From Carallia brachiata (Eukaryota; Streptophyta; Magnoliopsida; Malpighiales; Rhizophoraceae): a stretch of DNA of 64,000 nt. Where the stretch lies: contig JADCRB010000010.1 of the NCBI GenBank assembly GCA_021464245.1, positions 901,001 through 965,000 on the forward strand. The letters are read 5' to 3'. The position numbers and the translations under genes were made by a program. The notes below the pieces were generated by a model that worked only from the letters and a program-made list of their open reading frames with translations, ran no database searches and was not told where the DNA came from. Below are positions 1 to 11,828 of the stretch, piece by piece (the stretch's first letter is position 1; every line of letters starts with the position of its first letter).

Positions 1-1216
1 ATCAAGAAGCTGGAGACACACAAGCTAAACAGATAAAAAGTCATTTGCTTCGAGAGATCTTTAGAAGCCCTTGAATCTTAACCTTTGATGCTATCATGAT
101 CGATGAAGTTCCAACTATTTTCCTTAGTTCACATCTATCACAACATGCAAAGAAGTTGTGATCATTCTCATGGGTTCATAGATGCGGCAACGAAGAAAGA
201 AGTTCCAACTACTCTTTTTACGTCACGACATATAGAGGAATTATAACCACGGCCCATCTCTCTGTAAGTTGGCCTTGTAGTTTCATGATATTGCACCTTC
301 TCCATGGGGAGGTTCAAGTCTATTATCTATTGCATCATCCTCACCAGAACCATAGAACTTTGATTTCTGTATTGGCTAGAGGGCTGACATCTTCAAGGTC
401 ATATTGGGTACTATGGAAGCCCAACAGTAGCTAGACTAGTCGACGTTAAAGACTTCAAGATTCAATATTCATCAAGACATCTCAAACTTCAAACTGGACT
501 TTAAGGCCTAGCTCAAATCGCATCCCGAGGTTCCACCTCACCAAGTCTTGAAGTGGGGACATTTGCAAATAATTAATAAAAAGGAAAAAAAAAAATTGGT
601 CTTTGGCCGGTACCGACCAAAGAGACAAAGGAATTTGGTTTTTGGTGGGTACCAGCCAAAGAAAGAAAAGAAAGAAAAAGGAATTTGATCTTTGGCAAGT
701 GTCAGCCAAAAAAAAAAAAAAACAAGAAGAAGAAGAAGAAGAAGGCAAAAAAGAAAAAAAATTCAAAAGCCGGTGCCGGCCAAAAAAAAAGAAAAAAAAT
801 TGACACAACAGATTTTGGAGCCTATAAATAGGTTCCAAAATCTTTGCAGCAGACAACCAACAAGAGAAGGCCAATCAAACAAAAAAACAAACACAAGACA
901 CTGCACATAAGGGAATTGCAAAACATTTGCAATTCCAAAAGTTTTAAAAAATTTTCTCCCATACGTTTTCATATTTTGAGCATATGTTCTATGGACACTA
1001 TTATATACGATCTTACAGAATAAAAGTCCAAAATATTTAATATACTCATTTTCAAATATATTTGGGGTGTATACTCTCTAATTGTCATTAGCGGGATCTG
1101 ACAGAGTAAAAATCTAAAATATTAAAATATTGAATATTCGAGTGAGATCAAGCCTCCCTGTGATCTTTAGCAGAGTCAAACAAGTTCGAGTGAGATCAAG
1201 CCCTTGCGGCTCTCAC
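1..1216 (+). mobile_element. LTR-like, non-coding retroelement segment with TATA box
   Basis: No long reading frame of recognisable function is present. The stretch has the look of an LTR: a purine-rich motif (GAAGTGGGGACA, near 551) followed by A-rich and GGCCGGTACC/GCCGGTGCCGGCC-type repeats, a TATAAATA box at 823-830 and an A/C-rich leader. It ends where the first truncated MAP65 copy begins. The paired LTR would lie outside the window, so neither the ends nor the superfamily can be proved. An A-rich block at about 660-800 includes a GAA microsatellite near 725-743. Alternatives are another kind of retroelement leader or an ordinary intergenic promoter. Confidence 0.35.
811..842 (+). promoter_or_regulatory. 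TATA box inside a near-perfect palindrome
   Basis: TATAAATA lies at 823-830, flanked by arms GATTTTGGA.CCTAT and ATAGG.TCCAAAATC that pair with a single mismatch. Position and context suit an LTR core promoter with transcription to the right, but no transcript evidence is available. Confidence 0.4.
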
Positions 1217-1805
1217 TAAAATGCCAAAGAAGAAGCCCTTAGTAGGAAAAAATTTTTAGATGAGGTTGAGAATTGGATGTCAACATGTGAGGAAGAGGGT
1301 TGGTTTGAATACTACAATCCAGTGCATATGACTTTCGCTTTTCCTCCTTTCTTTGGACAACATTGTATTGGTGATTGAGAATCTCATTGCAATTTATTGT
1401 CCTAAAACAGGATGAAAACAGGTATAATACAGGTAGAGCTGCCCATTTGAATCCCAAGTGCGCAAAAAAAGCTCGAATTCCGGTCAACAAAATTCCAGGT
1501 ATGCATTGAGTTGCTAAACCATCAGCATCATCAAAATAAAGCTTAAGTTCACCTTTTACTGTTCCCACTTTTTACATTACTACGCATTAATGAATCAATG
1601 TGTTTCTGATGATTTATGGTTATTTTATCTTTGTTTGGTTTTCCTTGCCTATAGCCTTCTTTGACACGTTGGTTGCGAAATCCTATGTTGGGGCATAAGA
1701 TCGTGGCACGCAGTACACTCATGATGGCATTCCTCTCCTAGCCATGCTAGATGAATATGCCATGCTCAGGTAGGAAAGAGAAGAAGAGAAGAGAAGGATG
1801 AGGGT
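1217..1805 (+). pseudogene. MAP65 pseudogene copy A (5'-truncated, 3' exons only)
   Basis: This is the leftmost of three tandem copies of a 65-kDa microtubule-associated protein gene (MAP65/Ase1/PRC1 family, which cross-links antiparallel microtubules in spindle and phragmoplast). Only late exons remain. They encode pieces like [15 protein letters not shown] and ACEEE-type residues, a middle exon with NRYN..R.AHLN..CAKKAR (about 1410-1498), and an exon with DTLVAKS, HDGIPLLAMLDEYAM and EREEEKRRMR (about 1655-1800) ending at a GT donor. An in-frame stop follows YVGA and another replaces the Q after AMLR, so the copy is dead. The left end is abrupt and abuts LTR-like sequence. The last MAP65 exon is missing: after the donor the sequence runs into the spacer of the tandem unit. 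Confidence 0.85.
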
Positions 1806-1809
1806 AAGT

Positions 1810-2529
1810 TAAGCTTTAATAAGGTCATTAAAGGTGTAAAGTGTATGCAAGACTAATTTGATTAACATTACTTGGTTCCAACTGAGTTCTAAGTTTTAAG
1901 CTTTTCATTTTCCAGGCATTTTTTCTTAAAATTTAGCAATATTGACAAGCTATAATGATGTATCAATTTCAATATTAGAACAAGATATCTGGGATCCGTG
2001 TTTAGAATCTCAAATGCTTGCGAGCTTCCTCAATTTTTAAAGAAGATATCCAACAGGTCCTAAAATTTGACAATGTACTTAAATGACTAAACTCATATTT
2101 ATAATGCAAGTGCTATTACAATGCAAGGGTGCTCTGTATTTCCCCATTGGGTTTTATTTATCTTGGGAACTGAAATGTTATAAGGATTTTTATGTTAAAT
2201 TTTTGGTGATTTGGGGTGGATGGTGTCCCTATTTATTACAGAGTTTTCTTTTTATTTTTCTCAATTATCACATTATTGGATTATCCACTAATTAGACATT
2301 ATTACTTTTTCATTATCATTTTTGACAAGCTGTACGTTTCATTTACCTTGTAGAGGTTTGGCTTTTACTGATTAATGAGGTTTGTAGATTGTTTTTCAGT
2401 TTCTAGGTCAGTAGATTGTAACAATTACAATAAAGTATGCATCTCATTCCTAGTCGAGGGATGTATAGAATGACTTGTGTATACGCTCTTTGCTTCTTGT
2501 TGGATTGTAACGTTAAGGTGAATCGCAAT
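1810..2529. repeat. Inter-copy spacer of the MAP65 tandem unit (copy 1)
   Basis: This non-coding stretch joins the truncated 3' end of one MAP65 copy to the 5' end of the next. It is repeated almost colinearly at about 4865-5560 (shared landmarks: AAGATATCTGGGATCCGTGT near 1983 against its match near 5026, and TTTCCCCATTGGGTTTTATT near 2141 against 5176). The repetition shows that the duplicated unit is about 3.03 kb and includes the spacer. Confidence 0.75.
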
Positions 2530-4860
2530 CATAGGCACTCAAAACCCTTTCTTGGAGAAACAACTTGCGACACTTTATTGCAAAACTGCAGGTATTTCAA
2601 TTGCTTCGATTTTGGAAAAAGTTCTTTGTGCATGTGATATTAAAAATGATTAGTTCATTGAGCCTTAATTTGTTGAAAGAAATCTCGGATGTTGTTGGTG
2701 AAACCGATGAGGATTGGGACAAGATATGCTTCTTTAAATAGGGCAAGAGTGTTTGGATGTGTACAAAAATAAAGTAGAGCAGGCTGCAAAGTCTAGAGCA
2801 CTGCTTCTTGAGGCCTTGTCAGATGCCAAAATTGAACTTACTCATCTTCTCTCTACCCTTTGAGAGAAAAGTTTTGTTGGCATGACAAGTACTTAATTTC
2901 TTGAATTTGATTGTTTTTGTGCTTATATAGAGTGAAATGTTAGTGTTATTAGCATGTCACATAACAGACCATGAAAGGTGTGTTCTCCTTACTTTTATCG
3001 GTTTTTTAGTGCAGCCTGAGAAGATAACTGGAACAATCAAGGAACAATATGCAGCTATAGCACCAAAACTTAAACAACTGTGGAAACACAAAAAGGAAGG
3101 ACCAAAGGAGTTCTCAAATGTACAGTTACAGATTCAGAAAATATGTGGAGAAATTTCTGGAAACTTGAATATTAACGGGACTCTTGCACTTGATGATTCT
3201 GACCTATCTTTGAAGAAGTGAGATGAATATCACACACAACTTCAAAAACATCAGAGAGAAAAAGGTAAAAGGCTTCATTTTGTTGAGTAAGGGATTACAG
3301 AACCACATAGTTTCTTACAAGCCTTTTGACTCTATCAAGTGTGTTGTGAATTTTTTATTCTTCAAAATATCGAGCAACAAGTTGTGTAAAGTCCTTGAAT
3401 TTGTTAGCAATGGTCATGATCTCTATGTTGTTCTTAATATGAACTTCTTCAGCACTATAACTGAAGTTCATCAAAGCTTAATGATTCAACTAGTGTGCAA
3501 TCCAAAAGCATAGCAATGATACACTGGGAAGGCTGGCTAACAGGGTTCAAGCTATAAAGGAAGATAAGAAGTAGAGGCTTCATAAGGTAAGTTCAAGAAT
3601 TTCTTGTTTTGGTGCTTGTGAAGAACATATGAGTTTTGCTTTATTAAGTGTCCTGGAAAGATGGACAATAAATTTTATTCCTTATTACTTTTTGTGTCCA
3701 TTAAGATATGAACAGTGAAAATCTATTTTTGTGTTCTTTATTTTAAAAAATCAATCCCCTTGAAATGTATTTTTCTTCCACAGATTCAAGAGTTAGCAAG
3801 TCAACTTATTGATCTCTAGAATCTAATGAAAAATCTCGTAGAAGAGAGAAGTTTTTGACCACGTTACGTGCAACGTTTCATGTTATGTCGATGAAGTCAG
3901 TGTCCTGAGTGCTCTTGCTCTGGATCTAATTGTGCAGGTATTAGAATTCTATAACAATGGCAACAAATTTTAATTTCGTTTTTTGACAGCTATACAAGAC
4001 CAATCTGGGGTGTTTTTTTAATTTCATAATCATTTATTGAAGACTGAGTTTAGCTAAAAGCAAGCAAGATGAAAGAGATTGCTTTCAAAATGCAAGCAAA
4101 GCTTAAAAGATATATGCCTGTGCTCATATAGAAATAGATCCTGACGTTGCTCATGAAAAATTATCACACCGATTGATTCTGGCAATGTTGAACCTACGAG
4201 TTGCTAGCCAACATGGACAATCAAATATTAAATGCCAAGGAAGAAGCTCGTACTAGGAAAGAAATTTTAGATAAGGTTGAGAATTGAATGTCAGCATGTG
4301 AGGAAGAGAGTTGGCTTGAAAACTACAATCAGGTGTATATGATTTTCTCTTTGCCTCTTTTCTTTGGACAACATCGTATTGGTGATTAAGAATCTCATTG
4401 CAACTTACTGTCCAGAAATAGGATGAAAGCAGGTATAATGCAAGTAGAGTTGCCCATTTGAATCTCAAGTGTGCAAAGAAAGCTTAGATTCTGGTCAATA
4501 GAATTCCAGGTATGTGTTGAGTTGCTAAACCATCAACATCATCAAAATAAAGCTTAAGCTCACCTTTTATTGTTCCCACTTTTTACATTTCTAAGCATTA
4601 ATAAATCAATGTGTTTCAGATGATTTATGGTCAATTTATCTTGTTTGGTTTTCCTTGCCCCATAGCCTTCGTTGACACGTTGGTTGTGAAATCTTATGTT
4701 AAGGAAGAAGATTGTGGCATGCAGTACATTCACGATGGTGTTCCTCTCCTAACCATGCTAAATGAATATGTCATTAATTTAGCTTTAATAAGGTCATTAA
4801 TAGCAAGAAAGAGAAGAAGAGAAGAGAAGGATGCGGGTAAGTTTAGCTTTAATAAGGTCA
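2530..4860 (+). pseudogene. MAP65 pseudogene copy B (tandem, introns retained)
   Basis: This decayed MAP65 copy retains introns, so it arose by DNA-level duplication rather than retroposition. In order: an N-terminal piece LGETTCDTLLQ (about 2550-2590), a stretch with SDVVGETDEDWDK and ECLDVYKNKVEQAAKSRA (about 2680-2880), QPEKITGTIKEQ...QLQIQKICGEI...DSDLSLKK (about 3012-3262), a KVLEFVS..HDLYVVL piece (about 3377-3587), IQELASQLID (about 3784), an AKSKQDER exon (about 4050-4330), NRYNASRVAHLNLKCAKKA (about 4434-4508) and DTLVVKSY...HDGVPLLTML (about 4664-4765). Disruptions include a TGA right after DLSLKK, several frameshifts, and a 24-bp micro-duplication near the end of the penultimate exon. 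The true last exon is absent, as in copy A. The spacer at about 4865-5560 matches 1810-2530. Confidence 0.88.
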
Positions 4861-5559
4861 TTAATGGTGCAACATGTATGCAAGACCAATTTGATTGACA
4901 GTACTTGGTTCAAATTGAGTTCTAAGTTTTAAGCTTTTCATTTTTCAAGCGTCCTTTTCTTAAAATTTAGCAACATTGGCAAGTTGGAATGATGTATCAA
5001 TTTCAATATCAGAACAAGATATCTGAGATCCGTGTTTGGAATCTCAAATGCTTGCGAGCTTTCTCAAATTTTAATAAGAAGATATCCAACAGGTCCTAGA
5101 ATTTGACAATATACTTAAATAACTGGACTCATATTTATAATGCAAGTTCTATTACAATGCAAGGTGTTTTGTATTTCCCCATTGGGTTTTATTTATCTTG
5201 GGAAATTAAATGTTATAAGGATTCTTATGTTAAATTTTTGGTGATTTTGGGTGGATGGTGTCCCTGTTGATTACAGAGTTTTCCTTTTCTTATATCAATT
5301 ATCACATTATTGGATTATCCACTAATTAGACATTATTCATCTTTCATGATCATTTTTTTATAGGCTATACGTTTCATTTACCTAGTAAAGATTTGTCTTT
5401 TACTAGTTAATGAGGTTCATAGATTGTTTTTCAATTTCTAGGTTAGTAGATTGTAACAATTACAATAAAGTATGCATCTCCTTCCTGGTCAAAGGATGTA
5501 TAGAATGACTTGTGCATGCATTCTTGGCTTCTTGTTGGATTGTAGTGTTAAGGTGAATA

Positions 5560-8330
5560 GCAATTACAGACACTCAAAATTCGCTTATTAGAGAAACAAC
5601 TTCTAGCACTTTACTGCAAAAACTGCAGGAATTTCAATTGCTTCGATTTTGGAAAAAGTTCTTAATGCATGTGATGTTAAAAATGATTCAGTTCATTGAG
5701 CCTTAATTTGTTGAAGGAAATCTGGCATGTGGTTGGTGAAACCAATGAGGATTGGGACAAGATGCTTCTTCAAATGGATAAAGAGTGTTTGGATGTGTAC
5801 AAGAAGAAAGTGGAGCAGGCTGCAAATTCCAGAGCATAGCTTCTTACGGCCTGTCAGATGCCAAAATTGAACTTGCTCATATTTTATCTACCCTTAGAGA
5901 GAAAAGCATTTTTGGCATGACGAGTACTTAATTTCTTGAATTTTGTTGTTTTTGTGCTTACATACAGTGAAATGTTAGTGTTGGCAGCATGTCACATAAC
6001 AGATAATGAAAAGTGTGTACTCTTTACCTTTATCGGTTCTTTAATACAGCCTAAGAAGACAACTAGAACAATCAAAGGACAATTTGCAACTACAGCTACA
6101 GCTCCAGCACTTGAATAGCCATAGAAACAGAAAGAGAAGAGAGTAAAGGAGTTCTTGGATGTACAGTTACAGATTCAAAAAATATGTGGAGAAATTGCCG
6201 GAAACTTGAATATTAATAGGACTCCTGCAGTTGATGATTCTAACCTATCTCTGAAGAAATTAGATGAATATCACACACAACTTCAAGAACATCAGAGAGA
6301 AAAGGTAAAACGATTCATTTTGTTGAGTAAGGGATTACAAAACTACATAGTTTCTTAAAAGCTTCTGAATCTATCAAGTGTATTGTGAATTTTTTATTCC
6401 TCAAAATAATAGAGCGACAGGTTGCATAAAGTCCTTGAATTTGTTAGCAGTGTGCATGATCTCTGTGTTGTTCTTGGGATATACTTCTTCAACACTGTAA
6501 CTGAAGTTCATCAAAGCTTAAATGATTCAACTAGTGTGCAATCCAAAAGCATTAAAAATGATACACTGGGAAGGCTGGCTAACATGGTTTAGACTATAAA
6601 AGAAGATAAGAAGCAGAGGCTTCATAAGGTAGATTCAAGAATTTCTTGTTTTGGTGCTTGTGAATAACATATGAGTTTTACTTTATTAAATGTCCTAGAC
6701 GGATGGGTAGATAAATTTTTTTCTTTACTACTTTTTGTATCCATTAAGATATGAATGATGAAAATCTATTTTTGTGTTCTATATTTTAAAAATCAATCCC
6801 CTTGAAATGTATTTTTCTTCCACAGATTCAAGAGTTAGCAAGTCAGCTGATTGATCAGTGGAATCTAATAGATAATCCTGCAGAAGAGAGAAAATTGTTT
6901 GAGCACGTTACTTGAAACGTGTCATATTATGTCGATGGAGTCACTGTCCTAGTGCTCTTGCTCTAGATCCAATTGAATAGGTATTAGAATTCTACAAGAA
7001 TGCCACCAAATTTTAATTTCATTTTTTGGCAGCTATATAGGACCAATCTGGGGTGTTTTCTCAATTTCATAATCATTTATTGAAGGCTGAAATTAGCTAA
7101 AAGCAAGCAAGATGAAAGAGATTGCTTTCAAAATTCAAGCAAAGCCTAAATGATATATGCCCATGCTCATATAGAAATAGATCCTGAGGTTGCTCGTGAA
7201 AAAATTATGACACTAATTGATTCTGGCAATGTTGAATCTGCCAAGTTGCTAGCCACCATGGACAATCAAATATCAAATGCTAAGGAAGAAGCTCTTAGCA
7301 TGAAAGAAATTTTAAGGTTGAGAAATGGATGTCAGCATGTGGGAAAGAGAGTTGGCTTGAGGACTACAATCAGAGCATATGATTTTCTCTTTTTCTCCTT
7401 CCTTGGACAACGTCGTATTGGTGATTGAGAATCTGTTTGCAATTTGGTGTTTTGAAACATGATGAAAACAGGTATAATGCAAGCAAAGTTGCCCATTTGA
7501 ACCTCTAGTGTGTGGACAAAGCTCAGTTGTGGTCAACAAAATTCTAGGTATGTGTTGTGTTGCTAAACCTTCAACATCATCAAAATGAAGGTTAAGTTCA
7601 CCGTTTATTGTTCCCACTTTTTACATTACTATGCATTAATGAATCAATGTATTTCTGAAGATTTATTGTTAGTTGGCTTTGTTTGGTTTTCTTTTGCCGC
7701 ATAGCCTTGGTCGACACATTGGTTGCAAAAACTTGTGTCTGGGAAGAAGATCACGGCACGCAGTTCACTTATGATGGCATTCTTTTCCTAGCCACACTAG
7801 ATGAATATGCCATGCTCAGGCAAGAAAGAGAAGAAGAGAAGAGAAGGATGAAGGTAAGTAAGGTTTAATTAGGCAATGATCAAAGGTGCAAAGTGTATGC
7901 AAGACCAATTTGTTTGACATTACTTGGTTTGAATTGAGTTTCGAGTTTTAAGGATTTCATTTTGGACTTCAAGTTCTTGTCTGTCTCCCTTCCTAATGTA
8001 ATCTCTAAACCTTGGGCATAGCAGGATCAAAAGAAGTTCCATGAGAAGCAAAATACAGAACAAGATGTCATTTTTGGTTCGAGACCCAACCCTGCCAGAT
8101 TAGCTAGAACTAAGAAGGTAGGGGGACCTTGTGCAGATGGAGGTACCAATGGAATAGGCAAATGACTATCCATGAATGCTCATCAAAATGGCAGTCGATC
8201 CACAACAAAAGATGGGAGAGAGAGAGCAGGGAGAGCAGGCCTGCTGCTCCTGCTAACTATGTTGCCTTTTGTAAAGAGGACACTACCTTCAATGTTTTTG
8301 GTACTCAACCGGTTCTAGCCTCCCTGTGAC
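5560..8330 (+). pseudogene. MAP65 pseudogene copy C (most complete, with last exon)
   Basis: This is the third tandem copy, about 3.03 kb downstream of copy B. It keeps the N-terminal ETT..STLLQ piece in decayed form, ECLDVYKKKVEQAA (about 5790), an exon with QPKKTTRTIKGQ and QLQIQKICGEIAGNL...DSNLSLKKLDEYHTQLQEHQREK ending at a GT donor near 6304, and an exon with HIEIDPEVAREKIMTLIDSGNVESAKLLA (about 7160-7300). DTLVAKT..EEDHGTQFTYDG...AMLRQEREEEKRRMK ends at a donor near 7854. Unlike A and B it also has the terminal exon (8025-8330; DQKKFHEKQNTEQ at its start, NYVAFCKEDTTFNVFGTQPVLASL near the end). Frameshifts (for example after KSRA near 5830 and within the terminal exon) and stops make it non-functional as read. 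A functional parent presumably lies elsewhere. Confidence 0.88.
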
Positions 8331-9515
8331 ATACAATAACATAAATCTGTAGGCCTACAACCTTGGAATGTTATGGTTATTTGTTGCTAGGAGTTTTGCC
8401 ATGGTGATACTGTCGAAAGTGAATTGTTTGTAGTTGTCTATGTGTATTAACTTGGCATTTTGAAGCTATTTTGCCTTTGCAAATCATATGTGCATTTTAG
8501 CAGCTATAAGGTATGACCTTAGTAGTTGATTAAAAAAAAAAAAGTTCAATATAGCATTGGAAAGACAATTAGGGAACTACTCCTTGGAATGATAGAAGAT
8601 CATGGAGGCATGAAGACCATTATTTCAACAATGTTAACCTGACCTACTTCTTAAAATGACAAAAGATCATGGAGGCATGAAGACCAGTTTTTCTGCAATG
8701 TTAACTTGACCTAAATCAGCTTCTTGATTCTTCCCAATTAATGAGGGTGGTGCACGAGACTTTATATGAGAGTTTTTTATACTGAGAACACTCTAGATAT
8801 TAATAGCCTTGCTTTTATTTTTAGAAGGAGGCAATCTGTGCAACTTTAAGAAAGAGTAACCTTTTATGTATTTCATCTCCATTGCCAATGAATGAATGTT
8901 TAATCAAAATTTGATCATTTTTTATGAATGAATAATGTAGACGAGGATAGATAAGGATTCTAAAAACTAATTTTCTCCTAAACACTACTTCTAAACATGA
9001 TACATATGCACAATAAAATGAACTTTTAAAATATTCAAAAAAAAATCTCATTATATTAGTTAGTGGTAAATAAATGATAACTTAGTCATTTCTCCTTCAT
9101 TCCCTATTTTTTGTAAATTTTTTGCGTTTTTCTTACTTGTATTCTTTGTGATTATTTTTTATGATAATTTATTTTTCAATTATAGGCCATAAGTCTTAAA
9201 AAATAAAGATCTAAATTTTTAAAACTAAAGTGTTTCCCAAAAATTATCAATCATAAAGATTTCGCGATTGAATCACGATAAATTCTTAGTTTCCAATTTA
9301 CTAATTTACTTCTTAATCTTTGTACACCAGGGCGTGACAAAGCTTGATAAAAAAATTTTAAATTGTCAACAATGCTATGCTGTCAATACAAGAGAATGTA
9401 GAGAGAATTTTTTTTAATAAAAATAGTAAAAAAAAAGTTTAAAAAAAATAGGAGGGAAAAAAGCTAACTAATGTCCAATAGGAAAACAACGTAGTTTACA
9501 CTGAATCAATCACAA
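8331..9515. other. Intergenic, AT-rich, with a 67-bp tandem duplication
   Basis: No gene is recognised. Two imperfect copies of a 67-bp unit beginning AGATCATGGAGGCATGAAGA lie at 8597-8663 and 8664-8727. The remainder is AT-rich without visible coding signal. Confidence 0.6.
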
Positions 9516-9986
9516 GGGGCTTTGGTTGGGAGGCTTTGCGGTTAGTGTAGGAGTTGCTTCATCTGTGGCAACTGAGTTATGGGGTTTGTTTGGAGGCCTC
9601 CAGCTGGCTTGGCAGTTCCAAGTTCCTAAATTGAGGGTGCAAGTGGATTCAAAGGTAGTGTGGATGGCAGTGAAGAATGGGGTTGGGGATACGCATCCGT
9701 ATGCTAGCTTAGTAAGAGCATGTCAGGATCTCATTTATAGAGATTGGGAGGCCCAAATGAATCATATTTATCGTGAAGCCAATAATGTTGCAAATTGGCT
9801 TGCAAACCATGCTCTGTCCTTACCAATTGGATTTCACTTGTTGTCTCGGCCACTTGAGAGAGTTAGATTGTTACTGTTACAAGATATGGTGGGTGTTCAA
9901 TGGCCAAGAATGATGCCGTTTGAACCCCTAGTACTCTAGTATTTTTGTAATTATGGGCTATCCCACCGATGTATCAAAAAAAAAAA
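9516..9986 (+). mobile_element. 5'-truncated LINE: RNase H domain plus poly(A) tail
   Basis: A 137-residue open frame (9526-9939) reads as the plant non-LTR retrotransposon RNase H-like domain (RVT_3 type). It shows ATELWGLFGGLQLAWQ, where E and L fit the conserved E.WAL..GL..A motif, then QVDSKVVWMAV with the D of the VDS motif, and IYREANNVANWLANHA, the REAN..AD.LA motif near the C-terminus. The stop at 9939 is followed by a short 3' UTR ending in the CCCACCGATGTATC-type tail and an A11 tract (9976-9986). GAATCAATCACAA just left and GATTCAAAACAAAA just right may be a decayed target-site duplication. A host RNase H-like gene fragment is less likely because of the poly(A). Confidence 0.75.
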
Positions 9987-11828
9987 GATTCAAAACAAAA
10001 TAAAAAAGGATGAATCTTTCTGTCTAAGCTTCTCTTGTGTGGTTTTTCACTGATTCACAAGAACCCAATAAAATCCCTATTTTCAAATTCTAATTAACTT
10101 AAACCCAATTTCATAAGATAATATGTTTTTTATTTGATTTAAAAAAAGCCTCTCGCTTTTGGGTTTTTTATTTTCTTTTTTTTTTATTACAAATTGTTTG
10201 CTTTTGTGTGATATTTATGTTTTTTTAAAGAAGGCTAATTGCACGTGACGGAGGAAAGGATAGAAGATTCCACAAACTGAACGAACGAAGACCTCCAATT
10301 CCCTCCCTATTTCCCTTATGAATCAAGTCAATCAACTTGAAAAGGTCTTTTGTTCTCCCTTTTCTGTATTTTTTTCGAATTTTCTTGTAATTTATTATGA
10401 TTTTCAATAAAGCTGCCATTTTTCAAGTTTTTATGGAGATTTTATTAGTGAGTTTTGCTTATCAAAGCTTTTATTCATTTGGGTGGTCTTCATTTCTTAA
10501 TTCTATACTTAGGGTCCGTTTGTTTGTGAAAAAATAAAATTTTGAAACATTATTTGCTGAGGAGAGTGAAATTCTAGAAGATCATTTTCTATTCTAATGT
10601 TTAGCTGTGATACTAAAAATATTTTTTTATATTTGATGAAATTCTGTAAAATAAAATATTAAAAATTTAACTTTTATTATCATTTTTACTCTCTCTCCCA
10701 TAAGTCTCCCTCTCTCTCATAAATCTCTCTATATCATATAACACCTACTCTCTGTCTCTCTCTCTCTCACACACACACACAAACCCCTATCCCACTCTTC
10801 CTCTCTCCCTCCCACTCTGTCTTACTAACCACAATGTCATAGGCTTACGTCTTGTATGCCCAAAAATGTACACCAATAAGAATTCTGGAGGACAAACTAT
10901 TTCTCTTCCATAGAAAAGATCTAACCACTAAGCAGTAGATTCCAACATAAGTGAAGAAGTTATGTTATAAAATTTCAAAATTGTACAAAAATACTGCACT
11001 TATAAACTTCCTCTCACTGTTACAAACATCCTCCACATTTAAGGGGTTACAATAGAAGTTAGGTTTGGATAGGATAGATCAGAGCAACAAGCAACAAATA
11101 AAATTAATAAATGTTCAATCTTTTGCATATGACTGCGTGAAGACTTTAGTACGCTGCTTTAGGTTCTACAACAACAAAGAATTAAGCTTGGACAGATCAG
11201 GGATACTCTTTGCAGACGCAAGCATAATGGCAACATTGCTGGCTTGTGCAGACCTTGTAGCAGCAATAGCTATGGCCTCACCTACAATGGGAATCAAGCT
11301 TTTTCAAAAGTGAGTTTTGAAACTTTGTCCTCTGATTTTTTGCCTTACCTTCCTCAATGACACCTACTGCAATACATCTTTCCATTTTGCCACATCAATC
11401 TCTTTGGCAGCAAAGGAAATCTTTTAAAGGATTAACACAAACACATAATACTCTTGTTAGTCTACAGAAAGTGGCGAATATCAGGCACCCAAGATCCAAA
11501 TAATTGCAAAATTTCACAGATAATAACTAATGAAAGCACAGGCTAGCAGGTACATAACCAAAGTGTGGTCCAGAACCATATTTATCCCTAAGAACTGTAA
11601 ATGAATAATGAAACTTCAAAATCAATCCAAGTAAATAGAAAACCATAATATGCAAATTTCAGACGAGATTAGAAGGCAATGAGAGGCCAACTATGTTGAT
11701 GTAGATTAGTTAATTAACATGGGCACTAAAGCTTACAAATCATGCTATGCATTTATCATTTGATGCAGTTATTACAAACAAACTCAAGATTAATTAGCTG
11801 TTGCCATTACTTCGGATCAAGATCAACT
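9987..11828. other. Intergenic, no gene recognised
   Basis: The sequence is AT-rich. A GGGTCCGTTTGTTTG motif near 10512 resembles the end of a hAT-like MITE, but I could not find its partner end. A CT/AC-rich microsatellite lies at about 10700-10830. An 82-codon open frame at 11065-11313 has no family resemblance I recognise and I do not call it a gene. Confidence 0.5.
10700..10830. repeat. CT-rich and (AC)n low-complexity tract
   Basis: The tract shows repeated CTCTCTC and CCCTCTCTCTC words followed by a CACACACACACA run near 10768-10780. It is simple sequence, pyrimidine-rich on this strand. Confidence 0.8.

Noticed and set aside
482..972. Minus-strand open frames over the A-rich region
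   Set aside because: They are Phe/Ser-rich translations of poly-A and GAA tracts within the LTR-like segment and have no domain features.
1239..1568. 109-codon minus-strand frame, with similar ones at 4253-4468 and 7312-7617
   Set aside because: They are antisense shadows of the MAP65 exons and recur only because the MAP65 unit is tandemly repeated.
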